A stretch of DNA of 64,000 nucleotides from Planctomycetota bacterium (GTDB lineage Bacteria > Planctomycetota > Phycisphaerae > Phycisphaerales > UBA1924), in assembly GCA_033763975.1 (NCBI GenBank), contig JANRJM010000018.1, positions 124,001-188,000 on the forward strand. The letters run 5' to 3'. Shown here one piece after another: positions 25,972-36,496 of this stretch (positions within the stretch are counted from its first letter, which is position 1; each line of letters opens with the position of its first letter). The notes below the pieces were generated by a model that did no database searches, was not told the origin of the DNA, and saw only the letters and a list, made by a program, of their open reading frames with translations. A program made the translations under genes and the position numbers.

Positions 25972-26034
25972 CCCCCGCTGGCGCAACGGGCTCGTACCGG
26001 AGGGAAGGACCCTCGCTTGCGCTTCGGGCTCGTA
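25972..26034 (-). repeat. Two inverted copies of the dispersed EPDAQAR-type repeat
   Basis: Copies at 25972-25996 and 26010-26034 match the 24422-24571 cluster in the opposite orientation, with a 13-bp spacer between them. The two arrays therefore flank the low-GC gene and both gene remnants in inverted orientation, which could have allowed recombination or marked insertion ends. No target-site duplication was identified. Confidence 0.8.
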
Positions 26035-26144
26035 TCAGGCGCCAAACGCAAAGAGGGCGCCGGGCGTGCGGCCCAGCGCCCTCCGGGCGAGAGATGAGTG
26101 CTCGTGTGTTGCCGCCGGCGCCATGGGCGCACGCGGCGTTGTGA

Positions 26145-26876
26145 TCAGGCGGCCGCTCTTGTCTTGCGGGGCGTGACCTTCGAGGCGGCGCGGGCCGCGG
26201 CCGGCACGGGGATGGGTGTCGGCACGTGCGCGGGCTCCGGGGGCAGGGTCAGCAGGTCGACCAGGTCCGCCGGGCTGTAGCACCACAGGTCGATGCCGAT
26301 CTCCTCGGCCAGCCCGTCCGCGCGGTTGAACACCCCGCCGCCGACGACCATCTTGGTCTTGCGGCACGCGCCGATCTCGCGCAGCGTGTCGATGATCCGG
26401 CGGATCTCGGGCAGGTCGCTCGCGGCCGACGCGAACATCACCAGGTAGTTCGGCTGCGTTTCCTGCACGCGGCAGAGGATCTCGTCACCCGGCACGCCGC
26501 CGCCGGCGAAGGTGACGTCAAAGCCGTCGGCCTCGAGGAGGTCGCAGGCCATCTGGGCCGCGAGTTCTTCGCCCTGGCTGGGCCCGCAGGCGCAGAAGAT
26601 CGTTTCGCCGCGGGGCGAGGCGCGGTTCAGCGCGGCGCCGGTCTGATCGACGAGCATGCGCAGGAGGCGCGTCGAGAGGTGGTACGCGAGCGAGGTCATC
26701 TGATCGCCCTTGTACAACTTCTCGATCGTCTCGTGCGCGGGCCAGAAGAGCTCGGAGATCACCTGCGACGCGTTCGCGCCGCGGGCGGCCAGTTCTGCCA
26801 CCACGTCCCGGGCGGCGGGGCGATCGCCCCCGACCAGGGCTTCCAGAAATCGTGCCTGCAGCAAGTCACGGCTCAT
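26145..26876 (-). CDS. Cobalamin-binding-fold (B12-binding-like) protein lacking the axial His motif
   Basis: The ATG at 26876 gives 243 residues. A helical cap (residues 1-90, with ELFWPAHETIEKLYKGDQM, as in methionine-synthase-type and CarH-type modules) is followed by a Rossmann B12-binding-like domain (residues 92-220). The usual DxHxxG or ExHxxG ligand motif is replaced by CGPSQGEE, so no lower-axial His is present. The later GGGVPGDEIL and VVGGGVFN loops fit the fold. It may bind cobalamin differently or have become a partner or sensor protein. No MerR-type DNA-binding domain is attached. Confidence 0.8.
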   Translation of the reverse strand: MSRDLLQARFLEALVGGDRPAARDVVAELAARGANASQVISELFWPAHETIEKLYKGDQMTSLAYHLSTRLLRMLVDQTGAALNRASPRGETIFCACGPSQGEELAAQMACDLLEADGFDVTFAGGGVPGDEILCRVQETQPNYLVMFASAASDLPEIRRIIDTLREIGACRKTKMVVGGGVFNRADGLAEEIGIDLWCYSPADLVDLLTLPPEPAHVPTPIPVPAAARAASKVTPRKTRAAA

Positions 26877-27112
26877 CGCGTATCCCCTATGCCCGTCGGC
26901 GACCGGCCGGTCACCAGTAGTTCGGGCGGACTTCGTGCCGCGGACTCCGCCGCTGTTCATGAGGGCGACCTCACGCCCTGCTCATCCGGGCTTGGGTATC
27001 GGCGGCGCGGGTTCGACGCGTCGAGATTGCGGGTGCCGCGCAGGAGTTCACGGACGCAGCGGGGCGCGGGTCCGAGAACGCGCGGGGGTGCGTGTGAGTC
27101 CGGATAACCGAA

Positions 27113-27883
27113 TCAGTTCCCGCGGATGGCCCGGTAACACACGCAAATCCCCCAACTGAGGGGAGTCGCGGTGACATCCGTGCACCCGGCTTGGCGAATG
27201 GCATCCACCATCTGCTCGCGCGACATGAAGGCGCCGACCGAGGCCGGGAGGTAGCGGTAGGCGCCCGACCGGTCGCCGCTGAGCCAGGTCGCGGTGCGGG
27301 GCATGACGCGCCCGCAGTAGAGGTCATTAAACCAGCGGACGACGGCGTTGCGGGGGCGGTCGAACTCGAGCACCACCAGCCGCCCCCCGGGGCGCAGCAC
27401 GCGGGCGAACTCGCCGAGTGCGCGGCGGGGGTCCTGCACGTTGCGGATGCCGAAGGCGATGGAGACGACGTCGACGCTGGCGTCGGCCATGGGCAGGCGC
27501 ATGGCGTCGGCTTCGATATAGGTGGTGCGCGCGTCGGGCCTGTCGCGAGCGGCGATGTCGAGCATCGCGCGGGTGTAGTCGGCGCCGATGACGAGCGAGG
27601 CGGGAGAGCGGGCGGCGAACGCGCGGGTGAGGGCGCCCGTGCCGCAGGCCACGTCGAGGACGACGTCGCCGGGTCTGACGGCGGCCTGGCGGACGGCGAA
27701 GTTCCGCCAGCGCCGGTCCTGCCCGAGGGAGTGGACGGCGTTGTTGAGGTCGTACGAGCGTGCGATCGCGCCGAACATGGCGCGGACCTTCGCGCTCTTG
27801 TCGGCGTGGGCGTGCGGGTTGGCGAGCTCGGCGTCGCGCCAGCCTTCGACCGGCGGCGCGGCGTGTCCCGGCGCTTCGGGCAT
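27113..27883 (-). CDS. ubiE: UbiE/MenG-family quinone-biosynthesis methyltransferase
   Basis: This SAM-dependent enzyme C-methylates demethylmenaquinone (and/or the ubiquinone precursor). The 256 residues contain the UbiE hallmark YDLNNAVHSLGQDRRWR, SAM motif I VLDVACGTGALT, motif II SVDVVSIAFGIRNVQD and motif III LRPGGRLVVLEFDRP. Planctomycetes use menaquinone, so the MenG role is more likely. The start is 60 bp from the divergent M48 peptidase gene. An Ala/Pro-rich N-terminal extension of about 25 residues precedes the core. Confidence 0.9.
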   Translation of the reverse strand: MPEAPGHAAPPVEGWRDAELANPHAHADKSAKVRAMFGAIARSYDLNNAVHSLGQDRRWRNFAVRQAAVRPGDVVLDVACGTGALTRAFAARSPASLVIGADYTRAMLDIAARDRPDARTTYIEADAMRLPMADASVDVVSIAFGIRNVQDPRRALGEFARVLRPGGRLVVLEFDRPRNAVVRWFNDLYCGRVMPRTATWLSGDRSGAYRYLPASVGAFMSREQMVDAIRQAGCTDVTATPLSWGICVCYRAIRGN

Positions 27884-27943
27884 ATGGCAATCGTAGACTT
27901 TGCGCGCTCCCCCCGGGTGGATGCACGAAAATCGGAGGAACCC

Positions 27944-28888
27944 ATGCACGCTGCGAGACTCTTTGTGCTGGTGCTGGCCGCGATGTGCGTCGCGATCGGC
28001 GCGGGCGGATGCCAGAAGAACACGACCACCGGGCGCTCGCAGTTCCTGCTGCTCTCGCTGGAGCAGGAGGCGCAGCTCGGGGCCGAGGCCAAGCCCCAAA
28101 TGCTCGCGGAGATGGGGGGCGAGATCGCGCGAGGCGAGATCAGGGCGTACGTGACGCAGGTGGGCAACCGCCTGCTCGTGCCCGCCCTCGAGCGCGACCC
28201 GGAGATGCGCGCCCTCGCGTGGGAGTTCACCGTGCTCGACAGCGACGTGATCAACGCCTTCGCGCTCCCGGGGGGCAAGGTGTTCATGTCGCGCGGGCTC
28301 ATGCAGAAGATGACCAACGAGGCCCAGCTCGCCGCGGTGCTCGGGCACGAGATCGGGCACGTGACGGCGCGGCACGGGAACGAGCGCGTCTCGCGCACGG
28401 CCGCGGCCCAGATGGGCCTAGAAGTCGCCTCGTCGGTCCTCAGCGGGAGCGAGAGCGGCCCGCTCATCACCCAGCTCGCCGGGCAGGGCACGCAGTTGTT
28501 CCTCATGCGCTACGACCGGCGCCAGGAGTCCGAGTCTGATTCCCTGGGCGCCGAGTACATGGTCGGCGTCAAGTACGACCCCATGGGCGCGGTGCAGGTC
28601 ATGGAGATCCTCGCCGAGGCGGCGGGGGGGCAGTCGCCCCCGGAGATCCTCTCGACCCACCCGGACCCGGCCCGCCGGGCACAAGACCTCCGCGCGAAGA
28701 TCGCCGCGGAGTTCTCGTTCAGCCAGGGCAACCCCGAATACACGCTGCGCGAGGCCGAGTTCCGCCAGAACGTGCTCCGCCGCCTGAGCACCGCCTACCC
28801 CCACGCGGGAACGCCCCGCCTGGCGGCGTACCCGCGCGAGGGCATGCCGGAGGGCGCGACGTGCTCGTTCGCCGGGTGCGGGCACTGA
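27944..28888 (+). CDS. M48-family metallopeptidase lipoprotein (BepA/LoiP-like)
   Basis: The ATG at 27944 follows GGAGGA at 27934-27939. The signal peptide ends in the lipobox GAGGC (lipid-modified Cys23). The 314-residue protein has the M48 pattern: TTGRSQFLLLS near the N-terminus, VLDSDVINAFALPGGKVFMSRGLM, the zinc site HEIGH (third ligand Glu in RQESESDSLGAEYM) and HPDPARRAQDL. BepA/LoiP-type members handle outer-membrane protein quality control. There is no TPR tail, so it is closer to LoiP or YcaL. Confidence 0.93.
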   Translation: MHAARLFVLVLAAMCVAIGAGGCQKNTTTGRSQFLLLSLEQEAQLGAEAKPQMLAEMGGEIARGEIRAYVTQVGNRLLVPALERDPEMRALAWEFTVLDSDVINAFALPGGKVFMSRGLMQKMTNEAQLAAVLGHEIGHVTARHGNERVSRTAAAQMGLEVASSVLSGSESGPLITQLAGQGTQLFLMRYDRRQESESDSLGAEYMVGVKYDPMGAVQVMEILAEAAGGQSPPEILSTHPDPARRAQDLRAKIAAEFSFSQGNPEYTLREAEFRQNVLRRLSTAYPHAGTPRLAAYPREGMPEGATCSFAGCGH

Positions 28889-28967
28889 GCGCACCGCGAC
28901 AAATCTGCAACCGCCCGGCGGCCCGTTCGGTACACTCCTGCGGGCCCCCTCGCCGGGAGGATCTCGC

Positions 28968-29579
28968 GTGTCGTTCGGCATGACCAGATCGCAGGAGCAA
29001 CGGCTGATCGCGAACGCGGCGGCGGGAGACCGTGCCGCGAGCGACACGCTGATCCGGGCCCACCAGCAGGGGGTGTACGCGTACATCCTGCGGCTCAGCG
29101 GGCGGCACGACGTGGCCGAAGACGTGGTGCAGGAGGCGTTCGTTCGGGTGCTGCTGAACCTCGACCGGTTCGACACGCGCTTCCGCTTCTCCACGTGGCT
29201 GTTCACGATCGCACGCCGGGTGTTCTTGAACGCGATCGAGAAGCGCAAGCCCGCCAGCGACAGCGATCGCGTGGGCGAGGCGTCCGGGCATGGGCGCGCG
29301 GTGGGGACGGAGATCGAAGCGTCGGAGCGCCAGACGACGTGCAAGGACGCGGTGCAGAAGGCGCTGCTCACGCTCTCGATGGAGCAGCGCGAGGTGATCG
29401 TGCTCTTCCACCAGCACGAGTGGCCCATCTGGCTCATCGCCGAGCATCTGCGCATGCCCGAGGGCACGGTCAAGAGCCACCTGCACCGCGGGCGGGTGAA
29501 GCTGCGCGAGGCGCTCGAGCGCGACGCGGCCGAGGTGGTGGTGCTCGTGAAGCCGCGTGACGCGGAGGCGATGCGATGA
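28968..29579 (+). CDS. ECF-type RNA polymerase sigma factor
   Basis: The 203-residue protein starts at GTG after GGGAGG at 28955-28960; an in-frame ATG four codons later is an alternative. Sigma region 2 spans about residues 20-90 (DTLIRAHQQGVYAYILRLSGRHDVAEDVVQEAFVRVLLNL, then FRFSTWLFTIARR). Region 4 spans about 125-180 (ALLTLSMEQREVIVLFHQHEWPIWLIAEHLRMPEGTVKSHLHRGRVKLRE). The next gene overlaps by 4 bp (ATGA) and encodes its probable anti-sigma factor. A TACACT hexamer (28931-28936) may be the -10 element. Confidence 0.93.
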   Translation: MSFGMTRSQEQRLIANAAAGDRAASDTLIRAHQQGVYAYILRLSGRHDVAEDVVQEAFVRVLLNLDRFDTRFRFSTWLFTIARRVFLNAIEKRKPASDSDRVGEASGHGRAVGTEIEASERQTTCKDAVQKALLTLSMEQREVIVLFHQHEWPIWLIAEHLRMPEGTVKSHLHRGRVKLREALERDAAEVVVLVKPRDAEAMR

Positions 29580-30469
29580 GCCATCGCCCGAACCATCCCG
29601 CGCCGGGGCGAGACGGCGACAGCGACGACGCGCGTGCCCGCCGCTCGGCCCGCGAGGTCGACCGCGTGGTGAACCGAATCTTGGACGCCGAGAGCGAGGG
29701 CGAACTGCACGAGGCCCGTCGCCTGAAGAAGGACGCGCGCCACGCGGGCCACGACATCGACGCGTCGCTCCGGCGCATGCGCGATGCGGTGGCCCACCTG
29801 AGCGTGATGCCGGCGGCGCCCGACATGCGTTCGCGCGTGCTGGCGGCGATGGAGCACGAGAGCGCGTTCGTCGGCCCGCGCGAGCGTCGGCGGATCTCGG
29901 CGGCGCGGGCGGCGGTCTGCTGCGGCGTGCTGGGCGCCTTCGGCGCCTACGCCCTGGTGCAGCGCCTCGCCCCGCAAGCGCCGCCGCCCCACGAGGCGCC
30001 GGTGTCTCACCTGGTCGAGGCCGGACGCGCGGACCTCGCGACCTCGGCGCAGTCCCTCGCCCAGGCGCTGGGCACGCTGCGCGAGGAGTTGACGCGTCCG
30101 GTCGGTCAGATGGTGGCGTTGAGCGGGCGGGGGCCGATGCCCGCGCCCGACGTCTTCTCGCTCGGCAGCACGCGCGAGTACGACGTCGCGTCGCGCTTCG
30201 ATGCGCACGTGCCCGTCGGGTCCGCGTCGGCGTCGCTCACCGTGCTCGACGTGACGCCGGTCGGGCTCGCCGCCCGCCCGACGCAGCGCGTCTTTGCGGG
30301 CACGCAGGCGGGGCTCGACTTTGCCTGGGACGCGGTAGGCGCGAAGGAGCCGCCGTCGCTTCCCCTCTTGAAACTCTTCCCGTCCCGCCCCACGCGTGCC
30401 GAGGCCGTGCCCGGTGAAGGCCCGTGCCCCGAGCGTTGCCCGCACACCACGTGCGGGCGGCGGCCCTAG
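29576..30469 (+). CDS. Probable membrane-anchored anti-sigma factor with Cys-rich C-terminus
   Basis: This gene is translationally coupled to the sigma gene (ATGA overlap). The 297-residue protein has a charged cytoplasmic N-terminal part (about residues 20-100, two helices that could bind the sigma factor), one transmembrane helix at about 109-129 (ISAARAAVCCGVLGAFGAYAL), and an extracytoplasmic part. It lacks the HxxxCxxC motif of classical ZAS anti-sigmas. The extreme C-terminus has PCPERCPHTTC, three Cys and one His that could bind metal or form disulfides and act as the sensor. The role is inferred from position and topology. Confidence 0.75.
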   Translation: MSHRPNHPAPGRDGDSDDARARRSAREVDRVVNRILDAESEGELHEARRLKKDARHAGHDIDASLRRMRDAVAHLSVMPAAPDMRSRVLAAMEHESAFVGPRERRRISAARAAVCCGVLGAFGAYALVQRLAPQAPPPHEAPVSHLVEAGRADLATSAQSLAQALGTLREELTRPVGQMVALSGRGPMPAPDVFSLGSTREYDVASRFDAHVPVGSASASLTVLDVTPVGLAARPTQRVFAGTQAGLDFAWDAVGAKEPPSLPLLKLFPSRPTRAEAVPGEGPCPERCPHTTCGRRP

Positions 30470-30473
30470 GCGC

Positions 30474-32144
30474 ATGGGGCGCGAGCGGATGGGGCGGCGG
30501 GGGCGCGGCATGTCGATGACGCGGACAGTTCGTGGGCGGGCGCCGCGGGTCGCGGGCGCCTTGTGCATCTTCGCGGCGTCGGGCGCCGTGCTCGCCGGTC
30601 CCGATCCCGCGCTGCTCCGGGCCATGCCCGGGTCTGTTGAGTTCGTCGCGGCCGCGGGAGACCTGCGGAGCGCGGCCCGCACGCCCGCCTTCCGCGGCGC
30701 CGCCGCCTTCGTCGATGAACTCGGCACCTGGAGCCGCAGCGTCGACGCCTGGGGCGGCATCGCGCGGGCGCTGGGCATGACCCCGCAGGCGGCCCGCGAC
30801 GAGGTCTTCGGCTCGCAGATCGTCTACGCCATGCGCGGCGTCGACGACGAACGGGCCGAGCACGCGCTCTTCTGCGAGATCTCGGGCGAAACGGAGCGCC
30901 TGCTGCGCGAGCGGCTCCGCCCGGCTCCGCGCGGGCTCGAGCGCCGGCTGCCCATCCTCGCGCTCGAGAACGGCGCGTTCGACGTCTCGACCTGGATGTT
31001 CCCCGGCGCCGAGACGCGGGCCCGCGTGCTCATCTGTCCGAAGGGAAGCGAGCGGCTGTTCGACAGCCTGCTCCCCGCGCTGCGCACCGGCGAGACGGGC
31101 GACGATCCCGCCGGCCCCGACGGGACGGGCACGCTCGGCGCGTCGCGCGCGTTCGCCCACCTCGGACAACTGCCCGAGGGCGATGTCGCCGTGCTGTCGC
31201 GCCGGATGGGGGCGGAGGGCGAGCGGTTCCTCGTCGCGTCGGTCAGTTTCGATGGCGCGGACGTGCGCGGGGCCATCGTGGCGACCCGCGACATGCTGCT
31301 TCCCGGGCGGGCGGCCCCGCCCGCCGGGGCCCCCGACGAGCGCCCCGCGTGGCCCGGAGAGGCGGTCGAGTTGCTCGCCCAGGACGCCACCCTGCTGGTC
31401 GCCGGCTCGCCCCGCGAGCAGCCGCTGGACCTGGACGCCGAACTGGTCGGCGAGCGCGTGCGGTCCACCCTGCTGCTCTCGCTGCTGGGGATGATGCGCC
31501 TGCCCCCCTCGCTCGAGCAGCGCATCGACGGGATCGCGCTGGTGGCGGTGCACGAGCTGCGCGGGCGGGATGAAGCGGGCGGGTCCGCGTTGTCGATCAG
31601 CGTCGCGGTGCCGACGCCGGACGTCGACGCGTACGCGCCGCTGGTCGACGGCTGGGGCGTCTCGCTGGCGGGAGACGAGCACCTGCGACTGCCCCCCGCG
31701 CCGCTGGAGAGCGTGCGGGTGCTGTCGCTGTCGGGCGAAGGCGGCCCGGTGCTCAGCGGGCTGGGGCGTGCGGGCGGGTCGATCGCCTGGACGTTCGCCA
31801 AGCCGCCGGGCGGGGTCGCCGGGTGGTGGGTCCTGAACATCCGCACCTCGCGGGGCGACGAGCTCGGCGCGGGCGAAGCGGCCAAGGCGCTCGCGATGCG
31901 CCTGAGCGAGGCCCCGGACGCGGCGGACCCGGGGCAGTTCCGCTTGCTGATTCACCCGGCGCGGCTCACGACGCTGCTCCGCCGCGACCGTGCGCCCGCG
32001 CCCGATGCTCCCAGCGATGCGCTGCGGGTCTTCCGCTGGATCGAACGCTTCGAATCGAACCTCGAGCGCGCGGGCGATGGGCTGGTACGCGGGCGCGTGT
32101 CGGTGCGGGTTTCCGAGGCAGCGCTGGCCGAGGCGGAGCGGGCA

Positions 32145-32165
<21 letters not shown>
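30474..32165 (+). CDS. Large secreted protein of unknown function in the sigma/anti-sigma operon
   Basis: The frame begins 5 bp after the anti-sigma stop. In-frame ATGs at 30474, 30489 and 30510 are all possible; the last places the signal peptide (VAGALCIFAASGAVLA) nearest the N-terminus and has a purine-rich stretch before it. The product of about 550 residues contains MPGSVEFVAAAGDLRSA, a pattern like DUF3352-type proteins that begin with a DAxxxVxAxDL motif, and repeated alpha/beta units (for example GDVAVLSRRMGAEGERFLVASVSF). It is likely periplasmic or surface-attached and a probable target or co-regulated partner of the sigma factor. Its 3' end overlaps the convergent gene by 21 bp. 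Confidence 0.75.
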
Positions 32166-32885
<720 letters not shown>

Positions 32886-33281
32886 GTTCTCTCTCCGGTC
32901 TTGAGTTGTCCGCCACGCAGTTCCGGGGCTGGGTGCCCCGACCGGGAGAACATGACGCCTCGCGCGGGCGCGCCAAGCAAAGCCCGCACGGGGGGCTCGT
33001 CGGGCGTCGGCGCAGGCGGTGCGGGCGTTACCGGCGTGCTAAGTTGACGCGGGGGGAGGTCCGAAAAACGCCGCGTGCGCGTCGGACCGGGGGATTCGCG
33101 CGTTCGTGGCGCATAGAGTGGGCCCGGTCGGGCTTTGCTCGCCCCGGGCACTCGCCCGCGGGACCGGCGGGCGGGTGCCGACGCGCATTTCCGGATGCCC
33201 GAACAGAACCGAACCGCTCTCGCGGCGACCGCACCACGGTGGGTGCGACCCCGCGCCGGGCGGCAATCGACCAGGACCGCC
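32886..33281. other. 396-bp divergent intergenic region upstream of typA
   Basis: The region lies between the divergent starts of the PEP-CTERM-like gene and typA. It has a TTGACG hexamer at 33044-33049 and a TAGAGT -10-like hexamer at 33114-33119 (65 bp apart, so not one promoter), and an A5 run at 33064-33068. The frame of typA is open back to 33135, but that part lacks protein-like composition. I see no RNA gene. Both promoters of the divergent pair should be here, but I cannot place them firmly. Confidence 0.4.
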
Positions 33282-35207
33282 ATGACGAGCGCGACCCAGA
33301 GCCCGACCCCCCAGGCCGACGCCACGCCCCGGAACCATCGCATCCGCAATGTGGCGATCATCGCGCACGTCGACCATGGCAAGACGACGCTGGTCGACAA
33401 CCTGCTCAAGCAGAGCGGGAACTTCCGCGCGGGCGAGCTCGAGAAGCTCGAGGGCGGGCAGCACGGGCTGATCATGGACAGCAACCCGCTCGAACGCGAG
33501 CGCGGCATCACCATCCTCTCGAAGAACTGCGCCGTGAACTACCACGCGGCCGACGGCACCGAGTACCGCATCAACATCATCGATACGCCCGGGCACGCCG
33601 ACTTCGGGGGCGAGGTCGAGCGCGTGCTGCGCATGGCCGACGGGGTCTGCCTGCTCGTGGACTCGTCCGAGGGCGTCATGCCCCAGACCAAGTTCGTGCT
33701 GGGCAAGGCGCTGGAGATCGGACTGCGCCCGGTGGTGATCGTGAACAAGGTCGACCGCCCCGACCAGCGCGTCCAGGACGTCGTGCACGAGGTCTTCGAC
33801 CTCCTGGTCGAACTGGGTGCCGAGGAGCACGCGCTCGACTTCCCCGTCATCTACGCGAGCGGGAAGAACGGGTGGGCGACCCGCGAGTGGCCCGTGCCCG
33901 CGCAGAAGCCCGACTCGCTCCGCGACGTCTTCGAGGCGATCGTGAAGGAGATCCCCGCGCCCCCGGCCGACACCAGCGGCCCGCTGCAGGTGCTCATCAC
34001 CAACATCGACTACAACGAGTACGTCGGGCGCATCGGCATCGGGCGGGTGTTCAGCGGGTCGGTGAAGGCCGCCCAGAGCGTGGTGGTGCTCAAGCGCGAC
34101 GGCGCGACCGTGCCCTCGAAGGTCGGGCAGCTCCTGCAGTTCTCGGGGCTCAAGCGTCAGGAGGCGGTCGCGGTCGAGGCCGGCGACCTGTGCGCGATCG
34201 TCGGGCTGGAGAGCGTCGACATCGGCGACACGGTCGCGGACCCCGAGAGCCCCAAGGCCCTCCCCGCGCTCAAGGTCGAAGAGCCGACCATGACGATGCT
34301 CTTCAAGATCAACGACTCGCCGTTCGCGGGGCTGGAGGGCGAGTTCGTGACGAGCCGCCAGATCCGCGAACGCCTGACGAAGGAACTGCAGCGCAACGTG
34401 GCGATGCGCGTGGAGAGCGGGCGGACGGCGGACGAGTTCATGGTCTCGGCGCGCGGGGTGCTGAGCCTGGGGATCCTCATCGAGACGATGCGGCGCGAGG
34501 GGTTCGAGCTGGCCGTCGGCAAGCCCGAGGTCGTGACGAAGACGATCGACGGGGTGCTGTGCGAGCCGATCGAGGAACTGGTCGTCGACGCCCCGCAGGA
34601 GACGGTGGGCTCGGTGATGGAGCTCGTCGGCGGGCGTAAGGGCGAACTGAAGAAGATGGACACGCGGGGCGAGGGCGTGGCGCACATGCGCTTCGAGATC
34701 CCCTCGCGCAGCCTGATCGGGCTGCGCTCGCGCATGATGACCGCGACGCAGGGCCAGGCGATCATGCACCACTCGTTCCTGCGGTTTGACCCCGTGTCGG
34801 GCGAGATCCCGCACCGCAAGGCCGGCGTGCTCGCGAGCATCGAGACCGGCGCCGTCACGACGCACGCGTGCGAGCTGCTGGCCGACCGGGGCGTGCTGTT
34901 CGTCGAGCCCGGCGAGAAGGTCTACACCGGGCAGATCGTGGGCGAGCACAACCGCGACAACGACCTGACGGTGAACATCACGCGCCTCAAGCACCTGGAC
35001 AACATGCGGGCGGCGAGCAAGGACAAGACGGTCGTGCTGAAGGCCCCGCGGAAGATCACCCTCGAGTACGCCATGGAGTACATCGAGGACGACGAACTGG
35101 TCGAGATCACCCCGACGAGCGTGCGCCTGCGCAAGAAGCTGCTGAGCGAGGCCGAGCGGCGCAAGGTCGAGCGGGCCTCGCGCGACCGCGACGCGGACGA
35201 GTCGTAA
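33282..35207 (+). CDS. typA: Ribosome-associated GTPase TypA/BipA
   Basis: The ATG at 33282 gives 641 residues. The first 20 are a disordered lead-in; then the G domain starts [17 protein letters not shown] (G1), ERERGITI (G2), IDTPGHADF (G3) and [12 protein letters not shown] (G4). Translational GTPase domains II, III and V follow, with the TypA-specific C-terminal part ([28 protein letters not shown]...). BipA assists 50S assembly and stress or cold translation. The 690-residue longer frame was rejected because its first 49 residues lack protein-like composition. pheA starts 34 bp later. Confidence 0.96.
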   Translation: MTSATQSPTPQADATPRNHRIRNVAIIAHVDHGKTTLVDNLLKQSGNFRAGELEKLEGGQHGLIMDSNPLERERGITILSKNCAVNYHAADGTEYRINIIDTPGHADFGGEVERVLRMADGVCLLVDSSEGVMPQTKFVLGKALEIGLRPVVIVNKVDRPDQRVQDVVHEVFDLLVELGAEEHALDFPVIYASGKNGWATREWPVPAQKPDSLRDVFEAIVKEIPAPPADTSGPLQVLITNIDYNEYVGRIGIGRVFSGSVKAAQSVVVLKRDGATVPSKVGQLLQFSGLKRQEAVAVEAGDLCAIVGLESVDIGDTVADPESPKALPALKVEEPTMTMLFKINDSPFAGLEGEFVTSRQIRERLTKELQRNVAMRVESGRTADEFMVSARGVLSLGILIETMRREGFELAVGKPEVVTKTIDGVLCEPIEELVVDAPQETVGSVMELVGGRKGELKKMDTRGEGVAHMRFEIPSRSLIGLRSRMMTATQGQAIMHHSFLRFDPVSGEIPHRKAGVLASIETGAVTTHACELLADRGVLFVEPGEKVYTGQIVGEHNRDNDLTVNITRLKHLDNMRAASKDKTVVLKAPRKITLEYAMEYIEDDELVEITPTSVRLRKKLLSEAERRKVERASRDRDADES

Positions 35208-35241
35208 CCCCGGGGCCCCGTCGGGCCGATACAAGCTCCGC

Positions 35242-36450
35242 ATGCCCCGACCGAACCGTGCACCCGCGCCCGCGTCGTCCTCCCCTCGGGGGCGCGGGCG
35301 GCGCCCCGACCCGACGCGCGCGACATCCACGCCCCGCGCCGCCGCCGACGCGCTCGCGCCGCTGCGCGCCTCGATCGACGACCTCGACCGGCGCCTCGTC
35401 GCCCTGCTGAACGAGCGCTCGCGCCTGGTCGTCGAGGTCGGCAAGGTCAAGCGCACCAGCGGCATCCCCGTCTACGCCCCGCACCGCGAGGCCCAGGTGC
35501 TCTCAAAGGTGCTGGCCCTCAACGCCGGCCCGCTCCCGCCCCGCACCATCGAGGCCATCTACCGCGAGCTCATGTCCGGCTCGTTCGTGCTCGAGCAGCC
35601 CATGCGCATCGGGTACCTCGGGCCCGCGGGCTCGTTCTCGCACCTGGTCGCGGTCCGCCACTTCGGGTCGTCGGTCGACTTCGAAGACCTCCGCGCCGTG
35701 CGGGGCGTGTTCGAGGAGGTCGTGCGCGGGCACGTCGACCACGGGCTCGTGCCGATCGAGAACTCGATCCACGGCGGGATCACCGAGACCCTCGACTGCT
35801 TCACGCAGTTCGCGGGCGACGTGCGCGTCTACGCAGAGGCGCAGCTCGCGGTGCACCACACGCTGCTGGCGAACTGCAAGCCCTCGTCGATCCGGAAGAT
35901 CTACTCCAGGCCCGAGGTCTTCGCCCAGTGCCGCGCCTGGCTCGCGACGCAGTACCCACAGGCCGAACTCGTGCCCGTGTCGAGCTCGAGCAAGGGCGTG
36001 CAGATGGTGGCCGAGGAGAGCGGGCAGGACGAGACGCGCGAGGGCCCGGGCGTCGCGGCGATCGGCAGCACGCTCGCGGGCGAGCTCTACGGCGTGAACG
36101 TGCTCTTCCGGCGCATCGAAGACAACCCCGGCAACATCACGCGTTTCTATGTCATCAGCCGCCAATGCGCCCTGCGCACGGGCGATGACAAGACCAGCGT
36201 CATGTTCAGCACGATGAACAAGCCCGGCGCGCTGGTGAGCGTGCTGAGCGCCTTCCAGAAGGCCGGCGTCAACCTCACGCACATCGACAAGCGCCCCGGC
36301 GGCCGGCGCAACTGGCAGTACACGTTCTTCGTGGACGCCGAGGGGCACGAGACCGACCCGCGCGTTGCCAAGGCGCTCGTAAACGCCCGCAAACACTGCC
36401 GCGACCTGACCGTGCTGGGCAGTTACCCCCGCAGCACGCGCGTGCTGTAG
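35242..36450 (+). CDS. pheA: Bifunctional chorismate mutase / prephenate dehydratase
   Basis: This is the phenylalanine branch enzyme: chorismate to prephenate to phenylpyruvate. Residues about 1-38 are a basic Pro-rich extension. An AroQ-type chorismate mutase occupies about 38-115 (LRASIDDLDRRLVALLNERSRLVVEVGKVK). Prephenate dehydratase spans about 120-310 (IGYLGPAGSFSH, PIENSIHGGI, NITRFYVI, the TRF catalytic motif). A C-terminal ACT domain begins at about 315 (SVMFSTMNKPGALVSVLSAF, NLTHIDKRPG) and should give feedback inhibition by Phe. A GATACA stretch lies 15 bp before the start. Confidence 0.95.
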   Translation: MPRPNRAPAPASSSPRGRGRRPDPTRATSTPRAAADALAPLRASIDDLDRRLVALLNERSRLVVEVGKVKRTSGIPVYAPHREAQVLSKVLALNAGPLPPRTIEAIYRELMSGSFVLEQPMRIGYLGPAGSFSHLVAVRHFGSSVDFEDLRAVRGVFEEVVRGHVDHGLVPIENSIHGGITETLDCFTQFAGDVRVYAEAQLAVHHTLLANCKPSSIRKIYSRPEVFAQCRAWLATQYPQAELVPVSSSSKGVQMVAEESGQDETREGPGVAAIGSTLAGELYGVNVLFRRIEDNPGNITRFYVISRQCALRTGDDKTSVMFSTMNKPGALVSVLSAFQKAGVNLTHIDKRPGGRRNWQYTFFVDAEGHETDPRVAKALVNARKHCRDLTVLGSYPRSTRVL

Positions 36451-36496
36451 GCGGGCGACCCTCGACGCCGCGGGCGCCGCGCGGTATACCGATGGC

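Noticed and set aside
33044-33119. TTGACG...TAGAGT as a typA promoter
   Set aside because: The hexamers are 64 bp apart and neither has a partner at 16-18 bp.
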